The notes below the pieces were generated by a model. The model worked only from the letters and a program-made list of their open reading frames with translations, ran no database searches and was not told the DNA's origin. From the NCBI RefSeq assembly GCF_900106945.1, contig NZ_FNNE01000004.1:186001-250000 (forward strand): 64,000 nt of DNA, read 5' to 3'. The translations under genes and the position numbers were made by a program. This document shows, in pieces, positions 31,609 through 40,285 of the stretch (the first letter of the stretch is position 1; each line of letters opens with the position of its first letter). This DNA is from Marinobacter mobilis (GTDB taxonomy: Bacteria > Pseudomonadota > Gammaproteobacteria > Pseudomonadales > Oleiphilaceae).

Positions 31609-33654
31609 CTACCCGCTGGCGGAGGACAGCGTCCTGACCCGCTCAAAGTCCTCCGTGCTGAACACGCCGTTGACCCCGGAGATGGCGGCCAGCTTCATGC
31701 CGTGTTTCAGGCCCAGCTTGTAGATCTCCCGTACCTTCTCCCACTCGATGTTGCGGCCCAGGGTGAAGTTCTCGAAGCGGCCCTCCAGCGCCAGCACAAT
31801 GGTTTCTGCCAGGCAGGCGTAGGCGATGCCGGTGGGCAGGCCAATGTCCTTCATGCGGGCTTCTCCGGGTAGCTGGATTTCGCCGGATTCGATCACCAGT
31901 ACATCCGGGCGTTTGGCGACATCGTCGGCTGGGATGTCGAGGGGGCGGGCGACGTCGGTGATGACACAGCCGGGCTTCACTTTGGTGATGTCGAGGATGC
32001 GTTTGCCGGCACCGGAGGTGGCGGTGACGATCATGTCCATGGCGGCGACATCGCGGTCGGCGGAGCCGGCAATATGGACGATGGCCCCCGGGGTTTCGAG
32101 CTCGATGCTTTCCTTCAGCGCCAGCAGCTTGGCGGGTTCCGGTGCCGCCAGATAGATTTCCTCGACGGCCTTGGCCAACAGCCGTGCGCAGACCGAGCCA
32201 ATGGCCCCGGTGGCGCCCACGACCATGGCCTTGCCAGTCATCTTGCCACGGCTGCCGATCTGTACCCGGCCTATCTTCTGTACCGCATCGTGAGCGGCCC
32301 ACAAGGCACCGGACGCACTGTAACTGTTACCGGTGGTGATGGGCAGCGGCGACCGTTTGGCCACCGTGATGCCCGCATCCCCCACCACCTTGGTGAAGGC
32401 GCCCAGCCCCATGATCTGGGCGCCGAGCTTTTTTGCCAGCTTTGCCGCGGCCAGCAGCCGGCTGTAGGTGAACTCGGGGCCATGGGCCATGATTTCCCGC
32501 GGGGTGCCGCCAACGGTAATCAGCCAGCCTTCGACCTCGTCGCCGGTGGGGGAGCGGATGCCGGAGACCTTCGAATAGACAAAGGGCGGGGTATAGGCCA
32601 CCGCCTTCTCCACCAGGTTCATCACCGCCGGTGGTGACACCTGAGCAATCCAGTCCAGCGGTGGCGTCTTGGTCAGGTACTGTTGCGACAGCGGATGGAT
32701 CACAAAGGCAAAGCGGTTCACCCGCCGGTATCCGTTGGGATAGAGCACCCGTGGTTCGATACCAAGACGCTCGATCACTGTCAGGTAATCGTCCGGGCTC
32801 AGCTGCTCCGGGTTGCGGGAGAGGCTGGCGCTGATCATTGCCTCCAGCACGTTCACACCCAGGGGGCGGCCTTCAAACCAGGGGCTGTAATCCACCACCA
32901 TGGCAACCCGGCGTTCGGCCAACGAGGCCAGCGCGGCCTCGGTCACCCGGGTGGTGATGACGGTCTTGCCATCCAGTTCGTGCTGGCTAAACGGTTCCAG
33001 ATCTTCGATCGAACCAACAATGACGTGGGAGTCCGCCACCGAATGATGGAGCGACCCCTTGACCAGACCTTCGCCCAGCCGATACAGCGGGCTGTGCAGC
33101 ACCGAATCGATAACCCGGCTGGCCAGCGGCTGAACGGTAATGGGGGCGGTCAGGCTGGTGTAGCTGTCGAGCTGTTTCAGCGAGGTCAGCAGGCGGGGGA
33201 TACCAAAATCGGTATAGGGGTCGGCAAAGTAGAGGTTGTCTGTGTGCTCGCTGAGGGCCCGGGCAATGCGGTAGCCGGCCTGGCCGTTGAGGAACAGCAC
33301 CCGGGCATTGTCGAAGAAGTGGCCGAGGGTAGCCTGGATATGGCGCACGGCCCACTCCTGCAGGATCCCCCTCAGGGTGGTGCCGGTGGTGACCGGGATG
33401 TCCGGAACCGAGGCCTTGAGGCGGATGGTATCGGGGTGTTCGCGCTGCTCTGGTCCCACCCGGTAGTGATCATGGCTAAGACTCAGGCCAATGGCGTTTG
33501 CCTGGGCACGCACCGACTGCAGCAGGGACTCGGCCTGGTTGAGGTCACCATTGACGCCAATGCGGATGATCCGCAGGCTCTGATCAAGAAAGTCTGTCTC
33601 AAATCGGTAATCGTCGTCGCTGGCCCCGAGGCTGATACTGAAGACCGTTTTCAT
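31609..33654 (-). CDS. two-part dehydrogenase with C-terminal acyl-ACP-reductase-like domain (COG5322 type)
   Basis: 681-aa cytoplasmic protein. The C-terminal half (about residues 370-670) follows the cyanobacterial long-chain acyl-ACP reductase pattern in order: MGLGAFTKVVGDAGITVA, ITTGNSYSASGALWAA, the Rossmann loop MVVGATGAIGSVCARLL, ACLAETIVLALEGRFENFTL with the conserved Cys, then GRNIEWEKVREIYKLGLKHG. The N-terminal 330 residues are of unknown fold and read like a separate enzyme domain (VLFLNGQAGYRIARALSEH). The single gene is not flanked by obvious partners. The activity could be fatty-acyl or another acyl thioester reduction. The start follows GGGGACGACAG weakly. Confidence 0.75.
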   Translation of the reverse strand: MKTVFSISLGASDDDYRFETDFLDQSLRIIRIGVNGDLNQAESLLQSVRAQANAIGLSLSHDHYRVGPEQREHPDTIRLKASVPDIPVTTGTTLRGILQEWAVRHIQATLGHFFDNARVLFLNGQAGYRIARALSEHTDNLYFADPYTDFGIPRLLTSLKQLDSYTSLTAPITVQPLASRVIDSVLHSPLYRLGEGLVKGSLHHSVADSHVIVGSIEDLEPFSQHELDGKTVITTRVTEAALASLAERRVAMVVDYSPWFEGRPLGVNVLEAMISASLSRNPEQLSPDDYLTVIERLGIEPRVLYPNGYRRVNRFAFVIHPLSQQYLTKTPPLDWIAQVSPPAVMNLVEKAVAYTPPFVYSKVSGIRSPTGDEVEGWLITVGGTPREIMAHGPEFTYSRLLAAAKLAKKLGAQIMGLGAFTKVVGDAGITVAKRSPLPITTGNSYSASGALWAAHDAVQKIGRVQIGSRGKMTGKAMVVGATGAIGSVCARLLAKAVEEIYLAAPEPAKLLALKESIELETPGAIVHIAGSADRDVAAMDMIVTATSGAGKRILDITKVKPGCVITDVARPLDIPADDVAKRPDVLVIESGEIQLPGEARMKDIGLPTGIAYACLAETIVLALEGRFENFTLGRNIEWEKVREIYKLGLKHGMKLAAISGVNGVFSTEDFERVRTLSSASG

Positions 33655-33808
33655 CTGTCGTCCCCATGATCGCAGTTACTCTTGTTATCAGAGTAAGATA
33701 AGACTTGCCCGCCCGCCTTATTTCAGGTCAATTTCTGACCTGCTTGAGCGGGCCCTGGGGCCGCTGACCCGGCCCGAGCTCTATCCGCCAATCCTGCAGG
33801 AAGCTGAA

Positions 33809-34753
33809 ATGCCCGATCTGATTCTGTATCACTATCCAATGTCGCCATTCTCCGAAAAAATCCGCGCCATGCTCGGCTATGCGGGCCTCGACTGGTACTC
33901 CGTGCTGACCCGGGAAATGCCGCCCAGGCCCGAGCTGGAACAGCTGGCCGGGGGTTACCGCAAGATTCCTGTGGCCCAGATCGGCGCCGATGTGTTTTGC
34001 GATACCCGCACCATTGCCGCAGAAATTGCGGCGCTGTCGGGCAAACCGGAGCTGGATCTGGCCCAGTGCGATGAGGAGGTCCAGGCCTATGTTGACGATG
34101 TTGACCGGGAGCTGTTCGTCTGCTGCCTGCTGGCCAGCGGGTCCTGGAAACTGGGCCGCAAGGTGCTGGCGTCGATGTCGCTGACGGATGTGGCCCGGTT
34201 GCTGTGGGACCGGATCAACATGGGGCGCAAGGCCCGGGTGAAAGTGCGCGGTATTGGTCATGCCCGGGCCAGGGTACGGGAGCACCTGCGGGCCACCGAC
34301 GAGCGCCTGCAGCATCAGGATTTCCTGTTCGGGGATCGCCCTTGCCACGCGGATTTCTCCACCTATCACTCACTTTGGTTCATGCGGGACCTGGCAGAGT
34401 CCCGTCAGCTTGAGGGGTTCAAACACCTGCAGGCCTGGATGGCCCGCATCCGTGAGTTCGGTCATGGTCGCGAGCAGCCGCTGACCTCCGGGCAGGCGCT
34501 GGCGATGGCAACGGACGCGGAGCCGCGGCCGATTCCCCACGACTGGCGCCACGGCCGCCTGGTCGGCCGGGAGGTCAGTATTGCGCCCAGCGATTATGGT
34601 CAGGCGCCCACCGGCGGAGTACTGGTCGGCCATGGCCCGGAGTGCTGGGTGCTGGAGCGGCAAGAAGCGATGCTTGGCCGCCTGCATGTGCACCTGCCCA
34701 CCGCGGGCTACACCCTGGCGGAGCTCTGGCCAGATGAGCATCCGTCATCATGA
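33809..34753 (+). CDS. glutathione S-transferase-like protein with C-terminal extension
   Basis: 314-aa protein. The first 80 residues are a GST thioredoxin-like domain (LILYHYPMSPFSEKIRAMLG, YRKIPVAQIGADVFCDTRTI). Residues 90-215 look like the helical GST domain (FLFGDRPCHADFSTYHSLWF). The last 75-90 residues (DWRHGRLVGREVSIAPSDYG onward) form an extra beta-rich segment not usual in GSTs. The stop overlaps the next start by 4 bp (ATGA), so it is the first gene of a three-gene operon. Confidence 0.85.
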   Translation: MPDLILYHYPMSPFSEKIRAMLGYAGLDWYSVLTREMPPRPELEQLAGGYRKIPVAQIGADVFCDTRTIAAEIAALSGKPELDLAQCDEEVQAYVDDVDRELFVCCLLASGSWKLGRKVLASMSLTDVARLLWDRINMGRKARVKVRGIGHARARVREHLRATDERLQHQDFLFGDRPCHADFSTYHSLWFMRDLAESRQLEGFKHLQAWMARIREFGHGREQPLTSGQALAMATDAEPRPIPHDWRHGRLVGREVSIAPSDYGQAPTGGVLVGHGPECWVLERQEAMLGRLHVHLPTAGYTLAELWPDEHPSS

Positions 34754-35565
34754 AGGCGTTGTGGCGGAGTACGTTGCTGGTCTTGGGGCTGTTGCTGTTG
34801 AATGGCTGCGATGGCCAGGCCCCGGAAGCCGGGCTGACGCTCACGGCTGACCAGCAGGATTGGGTGGGGCAGCAGATTTTCCGCAATGAGTGCAGTGGCC
34901 GCGTGGAATGCCTGGTGCACTGGAACGAGGGGGAGGCCTTTCCGTCCCTCGGTATCGGCCATTTCATCTGGTACCCCAGCGGTGTCGAGGGGCGCTTTGT
35001 GGAAAGTTTTCCGGCGCTGGTCGCGTTCATGGAGAGCCGTTCGGTGGCACTGCCGGAGTGGCTGGCGAGCCTTGAGTCCCTGGACGCCCCGTGGCCGGAC
35101 CGGGCGACGTTTATGACCGAGCAGGGCAGCGACGAGGTGACTTCGCTGCGGCAGTTTCTCAATCGTACCCGGGGTGAGCAGGTGGCGTTTATCTACCAGC
35201 GCGCCGAGGGCTCGCTGGCGGACGTCGTCGCAGCGGCACCGGACGCCCGTCGCGCTGATGTCCGCGACGCCCTGGCCGCCTTGTCGGCCACCCCTGGTGG
35301 GGTCTACGCACTGATGGACTACGTTAATTTCAAGGGCGAAGGACTGTCCCCGGATGAAGCCTATCAGGGCGAGGGCTGGGGGTTGTTGCAGGTGTTGCTG
35401 GCAATGTCGACAGAACCACAGATACCGGCCCTGGACCGCTTCCGTGACGCCGCCGCCGAGGTCCTGACACGGCGGGCCCACAATGCCGCCAGGCCGATTG
35501 AGCGCGAGCGTTGGCTGCCGGGCTGGCTGGCCCGGCTGGACACTTATGCGGAGCCCGACTCATGA
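34750..35565 (+). CDS. conserved lipoprotein
   Basis: 271-aa lipoprotein; the signal ends LLLLNGC (Cys20). The mature part opens WVGQQIFRNECSGRVECLVH and WNEGEAFPSLGIGHFIWYPS, a pattern conserved in proteobacterial hypothetical proteins and faintly reminiscent of lysozyme-like substrate clefts (a Glu followed by GIGH). No enzyme activity is shown. It overlaps both neighbours by 4 bp. Confidence 0.8.
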   Translation: MKALWRSTLLVLGLLLLNGCDGQAPEAGLTLTADQQDWVGQQIFRNECSGRVECLVHWNEGEAFPSLGIGHFIWYPSGVEGRFVESFPALVAFMESRSVALPEWLASLESLDAPWPDRATFMTEQGSDEVTSLRQFLNRTRGEQVAFIYQRAEGSLADVVAAAPDARRADVRDALAALSATPGGVYALMDYVNFKGEGLSPDEAYQGEGWGLLQVLLAMSTEPQIPALDRFRDAAAEVLTRRAHNAARPIERERWLPGWLARLDTYAEPDS

Positions 35566-35972
35566 CCGTTACCCGGGAAATCCTGCTGGTCTATGATCGC
35601 GAATGCCCGGCCTGTGACAACTACTGCCGTATGGTGCGTATCCGCCGTGATCTCGGTGAACTGAAGCTGGTGGATGCCCGTGAGCACAGTGAGGTGATGG
35701 CGGAGATCACCGGCCAGGGCCTCGACATCGACCAGGGCATGGTGCTGAAGCTGGATGGTCAGCTCTATTACGGCGCTGATGCCATTCATGCCCTGGCGCT
35801 GATCAGCAGCCGCTCCGGTTTTTTCAACCGGCTGAACTTCTGGCTGTTCCGCTCCCGGCGCCTGTCGGCGGTGAGCTATCCGCTGCTGCGGTGGTGCCGC
35901 AACCTGTTGCTGAAATGGCTGGGTAAAACCCGGATCAACAATCTGGAGGTGCCGGGGCGGGAGCGGTTCTGA
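35562..35972 (+). CDS. DCC-family (DUF393) thiol-disulfide oxidoreductase-like protein
   Basis: 136-aa protein of the DCC family, named for the Asp-Cys-Cys motif: LLVYDRECPACDNYCRMVRI gives the CPAC pair, and DGQLYYGADAIHALALIS is the second conserved block. A hydrophobic C-terminal helix region (FFNRLNFWLFRSRRLS) is typical. The ATG at 35562 overlaps the lipoprotein stop. A redox role with the upstream GST-like protein is plausible. Confidence 0.87.
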   Translation: MTVTREILLVYDRECPACDNYCRMVRIRRDLGELKLVDAREHSEVMAEITGQGLDIDQGMVLKLDGQLYYGADAIHALALISSRSGFFNRLNFWLFRSRRLSAVSYPLLRWCRNLLLKWLGKTRINNLEVPGRERF

Positions 35973-36069
35973 CGCCAGAAAAACGTAATAACCCGTCAGA
36001 TTGATGGAACTTTGATCAGGGTTTGTGCGTGTGGGTAAGGGAAAACAACAACAAGATGGATACTTACCC

Positions 36070-38049
36070 ATGACATCTCATGATCGTATGTCCTGGCTGG
36101 CCCGCGCCGGTCAGTTATCTGCCGTACTGCTGATTTCGGGCACCCTGGTTGCGTGTGGCAGTGATTCTGCCTCGGAACAGTCAGCGGTGGCCGGAGATTC
36201 CGCCTCTCGTGACCAGGCGCAAGCCTGTGACGATACCTCCGGCAACCCCGGTGGCGGCCAGGGCGCCGAGTGTCGCGACGACAGCGTACCGGAGCCGACC
36301 ATCCCTCAGCCACAGGCCTCCTGCTCCGAGGACCAGGCTCTGGAAGGGGGGCGCAATTACCCGGTCTACCTGACGTCTGCCAGTGACGAAACCATCGCTT
36401 TCCAGGTGTTCGAGCCCAGCGGGGGCATTGACTGTAATCAGGGCCATCCGCTGGTGCTCCATGGTCACGGTTTCGGGGGATCCCGTTCGCTGTCCGGCTT
36501 CGATGATTACCTGGAGGCAGGCTTCACGGTGATCTCCATTGATCAGCGTGGCTTTGGCGAAAGTACCGGCACCGTGCGGGTGATGGACCCGGAATTTGAA
36601 GGTGAGGATCTGGTACAGATTCTCGACTGGGCCGAGGACAATCTCGATTACCTGAGAAAACAGCAGGACCCGGCCCTGCCGCCGGAGCTCAACCCGAACC
36701 TGGTGGTGGGCGCGATCGGGGGCAGTTATGGTGGCGGTTATCAGATCTTGTTGCACGGCCTGGATCCGAAGCAGCGTATGGACGCGATGGTGCCGGACAT
36801 CACCTGGCATGATCTGCGTTACAGCCTGAACCCGGGCGATGTCATCAAGTCCGGCTGGGACCTGGTGCTGGTTGCTGGCGGGGAATCGGGTTCGATGACT
36901 AACCAGAACGACGGTCTCGATCCGATCATCCGTGAGATCCTGTTGCAGGGGTTGAGTCTCAACCAGTTCCCGGCGGAAGGTCTGGATTTCATCTACTACC
37001 ACAGCCCGCTTTACCGCTGCGCCGGCGTGCCCATTGAGCCTCGCGAAGACATCAGCCTGATCACCTACCAGATCAATCCACCGGCCTACGACGTGCCGCC
37101 GGAGGCATTCAAACCCGTGGATGTGCTGCTGACCCAGGGCATGAAAGACACCCTGTTCAACTTCAACGAAGCCTGGCGTAACTACCAGTGCCTGAGTGCT
37201 CTGGGCGGTGATGTGCGGCTGATGACCCATCAGAGCGGTCACATCCTGCCAGTGGCGGCCCCGGATGAGCTGCAACCAGCCAATTACGTAGACCCCACGG
37301 CGCAGATTCTGCAGATTCCATCGTTCCAGGAAGCCGCCGGCGCCTTTGCTTGCGGCGAGGTCTCCATTGCCCGAGCTACCCTCGACTGGTTGCGTCATAA
37401 ACTGCTGGGTGACGCGTTGCCGGGGTATTTCGATGGCAGCGAAGATCAGGTCTGCCTGTCGCTGGCGGATGGCCAGTCGGTTCAGGTGCCGATGGATGGA
37501 TTCCCCGCTCCGGCCACCACGGGTGAGCTGCTGACCGGACCGTTCATGGTCGAGCGGTCAGTTGCCAACGGGCTGCCCATTACCTCGGGTGCTCTGGCCG
37601 CGGCAACGCCTGCTGCGCCGCCTGCGGTCTTGCCTCTGGGCACGGTGGGTGCCGAGGGTGCGGTGATTGGGGGTATTCCAAGTGCCCGTCTGAGTGTCAC
37701 GGATGCCATAAACCCGCTGAATACCTGTGTCGACGCGTTGCCGTATAGCCCTGGCTGTGACCCGATTATCTTTGTCGGTATCGGCAAACGTGGCGAGGGT
37801 GAGAGCCTGTGGTCGCTGGTCGACGACCAGATCACCCCGGTGCGGGGCGTGAAGCAGGACGCCAATGTTGAACTGGTGGGCATTGCCGAGCAGCTCAATG
37901 CCGGGGACGAGGTGGCCTTGCTGGTGTATGGCTTCCACCCCCAGTATCCGGAAAGCTGGTCCCGGGATGCCGCGATCCCCTCGGTCAATGTGACCGGTAC
38001 CGTTCAGTTGCCGGTGCTCTCGGGCACCCTGAGTGAGCCTGCCCTGTAA
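36070..38049 (+). CDS. lipoprotein alpha/beta hydrolase, CocE/PepX (S15)-like
   Basis: 659-aa predicted outer-membrane lipoprotein (lipobox LVACGSD, Cys near residue 30). After a low-complexity linker rich in Gly, Ser and Asp, an alpha/beta-hydrolase domain starts at residue about 125: PLVLHGHGFGGSRSLSGFDD (oxyanion region), IDQRGFGESTGTVRVMDPE, and IGGSYGGGYQILLHG with the GxSxG nucleophile Ser. The His is likely in MTHQSGHILPVA. The C-terminal 200 residues are beta-rich. S15/CocE relatives cleave esters, amides or dipeptides. I start at 36070; the frame is open further upstream. Confidence 0.83.
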   Translation: MTSHDRMSWLARAGQLSAVLLISGTLVACGSDSASEQSAVAGDSASRDQAQACDDTSGNPGGGQGAECRDDSVPEPTIPQPQASCSEDQALEGGRNYPVYLTSASDETIAFQVFEPSGGIDCNQGHPLVLHGHGFGGSRSLSGFDDYLEAGFTVISIDQRGFGESTGTVRVMDPEFEGEDLVQILDWAEDNLDYLRKQQDPALPPELNPNLVVGAIGGSYGGGYQILLHGLDPKQRMDAMVPDITWHDLRYSLNPGDVIKSGWDLVLVAGGESGSMTNQNDGLDPIIREILLQGLSLNQFPAEGLDFIYYHSPLYRCAGVPIEPREDISLITYQINPPAYDVPPEAFKPVDVLLTQGMKDTLFNFNEAWRNYQCLSALGGDVRLMTHQSGHILPVAAPDELQPANYVDPTAQILQIPSFQEAAGAFACGEVSIARATLDWLRHKLLGDALPGYFDGSEDQVCLSLADGQSVQVPMDGFPAPATTGELLTGPFMVERSVANGLPITSGALAAATPAAPPAVLPLGTVGAEGAVIGGIPSARLSVTDAINPLNTCVDALPYSPGCDPIIFVGIGKRGEGESLWSLVDDQITPVRGVKQDANVELVGIAEQLNAGDEVALLVYGFHPQYPESWSRDAAIPSVNVTGTVQLPVLSGTLSEPAL

Positions 38050-38059
38050 CAGGGTCAAT

Positions 38060-38082
38060 CGCCCCGTCCTCTGGACGGGGCG
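38060..38082 (+). terminator. rho-independent terminator-like hairpin
   Basis: CGCCCCGTCC and GGACGGGGCG pair in a 10-bp stem with loop TCT, 10 bp after the hydrolase stop; the tail TGCTTCCTT is only weakly T-rich. Confidence 0.75.
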
Positions 38083-38161
38083 TGCTTCCTTGCGTTGCAG
38101 AGTTACAAAGCGACACCGGTTCCGGTATTTTTAGGGCCCATTTCCTGTAAACCGGCGCCCG

Positions 38162-39013
38162 ATGAACATAATTCCCTTCCAACACCTGTGCTGTCCCCTC
38201 GATGGCCTTCCGCTTGCCCTTGCTGACCGAAGCTGGCGCTGCAGTGCCGGCCACTGTTACGACTCGGCCCGCCAGGGCTACACCCACCTGTTGCCGGTTC
38301 AGAACAAGCGCTCAAAAGACCCGGGCGACAGCAAGGACATGGTGGCGGCGCGGCAACGCTTCCTGAACGGCGGCTATTACCGCCCCATTGCCGAGGCGGT
38401 CAGCCGTCAGGTGTTGGCGGATGATCCGCAGGACCTGCCGCTGGCCTGTCTCGATGCCGGCAGTGGCGAGGGCTACTACCTGCGGCAGCTGGCGGAGACA
38501 GAAGGTGACGGCACCCTGGCATTGATGGGGCTGGATATCTCCAAATGGGCGGTGCTGGCGGCGGCGAAACAGGATCGCCGCGTCTGCTGGGTGGTGGGCA
38601 GCAACGCCAACCTGCCGGTGGCCAGCGACTCTCTGGACCGGCTGCTGTGCCTGTTTGGTTTTCCGGTCTATGACGAGTTCGCGCGGGTGCTGAAACCCGG
38701 CGGTAAGCTGATTCAGGTGGATGCGGGTGCGGATCATTTGCGGCAACTGAGGGAAATTGTCTATCCGTCCCTGAAGCCCCGGGATCAGGGCCAGAAGCCG
38801 GTACCTCCGGGCTTTGAGCGTCTGACCAGTGAGACGGTGAGGTTTGAGCTGGCCCTGCAGGAGCCGGAGGCAATCGCTGACCTGCTGGCAATGACGCCAC
38901 ATCTGTACCGGGCGAGCGCGGAGGGACGGACACGGGCCGCCGGGCTGAAGACGCTGACGGTCACGGTTGAGGTTGTTGTGCAGAGTTTTGGCCGGATCAC
39001 CGGGAGCCACTGA
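38162..39013 (+). CDS. rlmA: 23S rRNA (guanine-N1)-methyltransferase RlmA
   Basis: 283-aa enzyme that methylates G745 of 23S rRNA (RlmA(I) type). The N-terminal zinc finger CCPLDGLPLALADRSWRCSA plus GHCYD holds the four metal ligands. The AdoMet-binding Rossmann region has CLDAGSGEGYYLRQL (motif I) and MGLDISKWAVLAAAK. The RSKDPGDSKDMVAARQRFLN segment is a family hallmark. A single gene with its own promoter region. Confidence 0.93.
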   Translation: MNIIPFQHLCCPLDGLPLALADRSWRCSAGHCYDSARQGYTHLLPVQNKRSKDPGDSKDMVAARQRFLNGGYYRPIAEAVSRQVLADDPQDLPLACLDAGSGEGYYLRQLAETEGDGTLALMGLDISKWAVLAAAKQDRRVCWVVGSNANLPVASDSLDRLLCLFGFPVYDEFARVLKPGGKLIQVDAGADHLRQLREIVYPSLKPRDQGQKPVPPGFERLTSETVRFELALQEPEAIADLLAMTPHLYRASAEGRTRAAGLKTLTVTVEVVVQSFGRITGSH

Positions 39014-39127
39014 CGTAACTGCGGGTGCAACCTGAGCGTCATCTGGAAAGGGTAGAAAAGCTATGGTGGAATGGGGGCCGTGTCGGTAGAGTCGGAAGGG
39101 CTGTAACGGAATCTGGGGAGGCCGGTG

Positions 39128-39310
39128 ATGATCCTGCAGACGCTATGCGGGTGTTTGGTGCCATTGGTGCTTGCGGGGTGTGTCTCTGCGGAGGTCGCCA
39201 GCCTCGCTGACGAACAGCGGAGATACCAGTGTCGCTTCCAGACCGATCCCCAGGCTTATGTGCAGTGCCTCAAGTACGGTCCGGATTCCTGGCCGGACGA
39301 ATCGCCCTAG
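39128..39310 (+). CDS. small lipoprotein
   Basis: 60-aa predicted lipoprotein: signal MILQTLCGCLVPLVLAGC with the lipobox LAGC, then a short mature part with two Cys (RYQCRFQTDPQAYVQCLKYG) that could form a disulfide. The start is ATG 39128 (GTG at 39125 also possible) after TGGGGAGG. The function is unknown. Confidence 0.7.
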   Translation: MILQTLCGCLVPLVLAGCVSAEVASLADEQRRYQCRFQTDPQAYVQCLKYGPDSWPDESP

Positions 39311-39406
39311 CTGGCCTTCAAGCTATCGGGTAGTATCAGGCGATTGGTTGCGGCTATTGGTTTTCAGTGATGATCTGGTTGGGCGCTTCCTTTTCCGGGG
39401 TCTCCA

Positions 39407-39443
39407 ATAGAACCATCCTATTGCTAGTCTTAAAACAATCAAT
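39407..39443 (+). promoter_or_regulatory. OxyR-type binding site upstream of ahpC
   Basis: Four tetranucleotides spaced by exactly 7 bp (ATAG, CTAT, CTTA, CAAT) match the OxyR consensus ATAG-N7-CTAT-N7-ATAG-N7-CTAT in 2 elements fully and 2 partly. It ends 62 bp before the ahpC start. Confidence 0.75.
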
Positions 39444-39505
39444 TTGAGCATTTTTATCGTATCGCCTACCTTAGGCGTTCAAATTCATTCTCTGGAGCTA
39501 TTCAA

Positions 39506-40069
39506 ATGGGAATTGTAAACAGCGAAATCAAACCGTTTAACGCCACTGCTTTCAAACAGGGCGAGTTTGTTGAAATCTCTGAAGCCGATGTTAAAGGCAA
39601 GTGGTCAGTATTCTTCTTCTACCCGGCCGACTTCACCTTCGTTTGCCCGACCGAGCTGGGCGACGTGGCTGACAAGTACGAAGAGCTGCAGAAGCTGGGC
39701 GTTGAAGTGTTCGCTGTGTCCACCGACACCCACTTCACTCACAAGGCGTGGCACGACACTTCCGAGACCATCGGCAAGATCAACTACTTCATGGTTGGCG
39801 ACCAGACCGGCACCATCACCAACAACTTCGGTGTGATGCGTGAAGGCCTGGGCCTGGCCGATCGTGCCACTTTCCTGATCGATCCGGACGGCATCATCCA
39901 GGCGGTTGAAATCACTGCGGAAGGCATTGGCCGTGACGCTGACGACCTGCTGCGCAAGGTAAAAGCGGCCCAGTACGTTCGCAACAACCCAGGTGAAGTT
40001 TGCCCGGCCAAGTGGAAGGAAGGTGAGGCAACTCTGGCTCCGTCCCTGGATCTGGTTGGCAAGATCTAA
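39506..40069 (+). CDS. ahpC: alkyl hydroperoxide reductase peroxiredoxin subunit
   Basis: 187-aa typical 2-Cys peroxiredoxin that reduces H2O2 and organic peroxides with electrons from AhpF. The peroxidatic Cys sits in [16 protein letters not shown], and the resolving Cys in [16 protein letters not shown]. Start and length agree with E. coli AhpC. It has its own terminator and a separate ahpF promoter, so each gene is controlled by its own OxyR-type site. Confidence 0.97.
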   Translation: MGIVNSEIKPFNATAFKQGEFVEISEADVKGKWSVFFFYPADFTFVCPTELGDVADKYEELQKLGVEVFAVSTDTHFTHKAWHDTSETIGKINYFMVGDQTGTITNNFGVMREGLGLADRATFLIDPDGIIQAVEITAEGIGRDADDLLRKVKAAQYVRNNPGEVCPAKWKEGEATLAPSLDLVGKI

Positions 40070-40097
40070 GTTTTGCCTCATGGCAAACCCTGATCGA

Positions 40098-40123
40098 AAG
40101 GCCCGCTCTGCGGGCCTTTTTTG
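40098..40123 (+). terminator. rho-independent terminator of ahpC
   Basis: AAGGCCCG and CGGGCCTT pair around CTCTG and are followed by TTTTTG, 29 bp after the ahpC stop. Confidence 0.9.
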
Positions 40124-40148
40124 TCTGTGCCCGATACACTTTCAGTTA

Positions 40149-40185
40149 ATAGCTAGTAGCTATAGTTAGTTTAATATCAATCAAT
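40149..40185 (+). promoter_or_regulatory. OxyR-type binding site upstream of ahpF
   Basis: ATAG-N7-CTAT-N7-TTAA-N7-CAAT, the same spacing and nearly the same elements as the ahpC site. CAATCAATTTGAGC is shared by both promoters. The site ends 100 bp before the ahpF start. Confidence 0.75.
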
Positions 40186-40285
40186 TTGAGCTTTTGCCGG
40201 TTGCCACTTATCGTAGACAGCAATTAACAGAGATTCCTTGTTACGGAAGAATCTAAAGACACGCTTTTATTTAAGGGAACAGAGT

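Noticed and set aside
36181..37398. 405-codon minus-strand frame opposite the lipoprotein hydrolase
   Set aside because: Antisense shadow; the plus-strand frame carries a lipobox and GxSxG.
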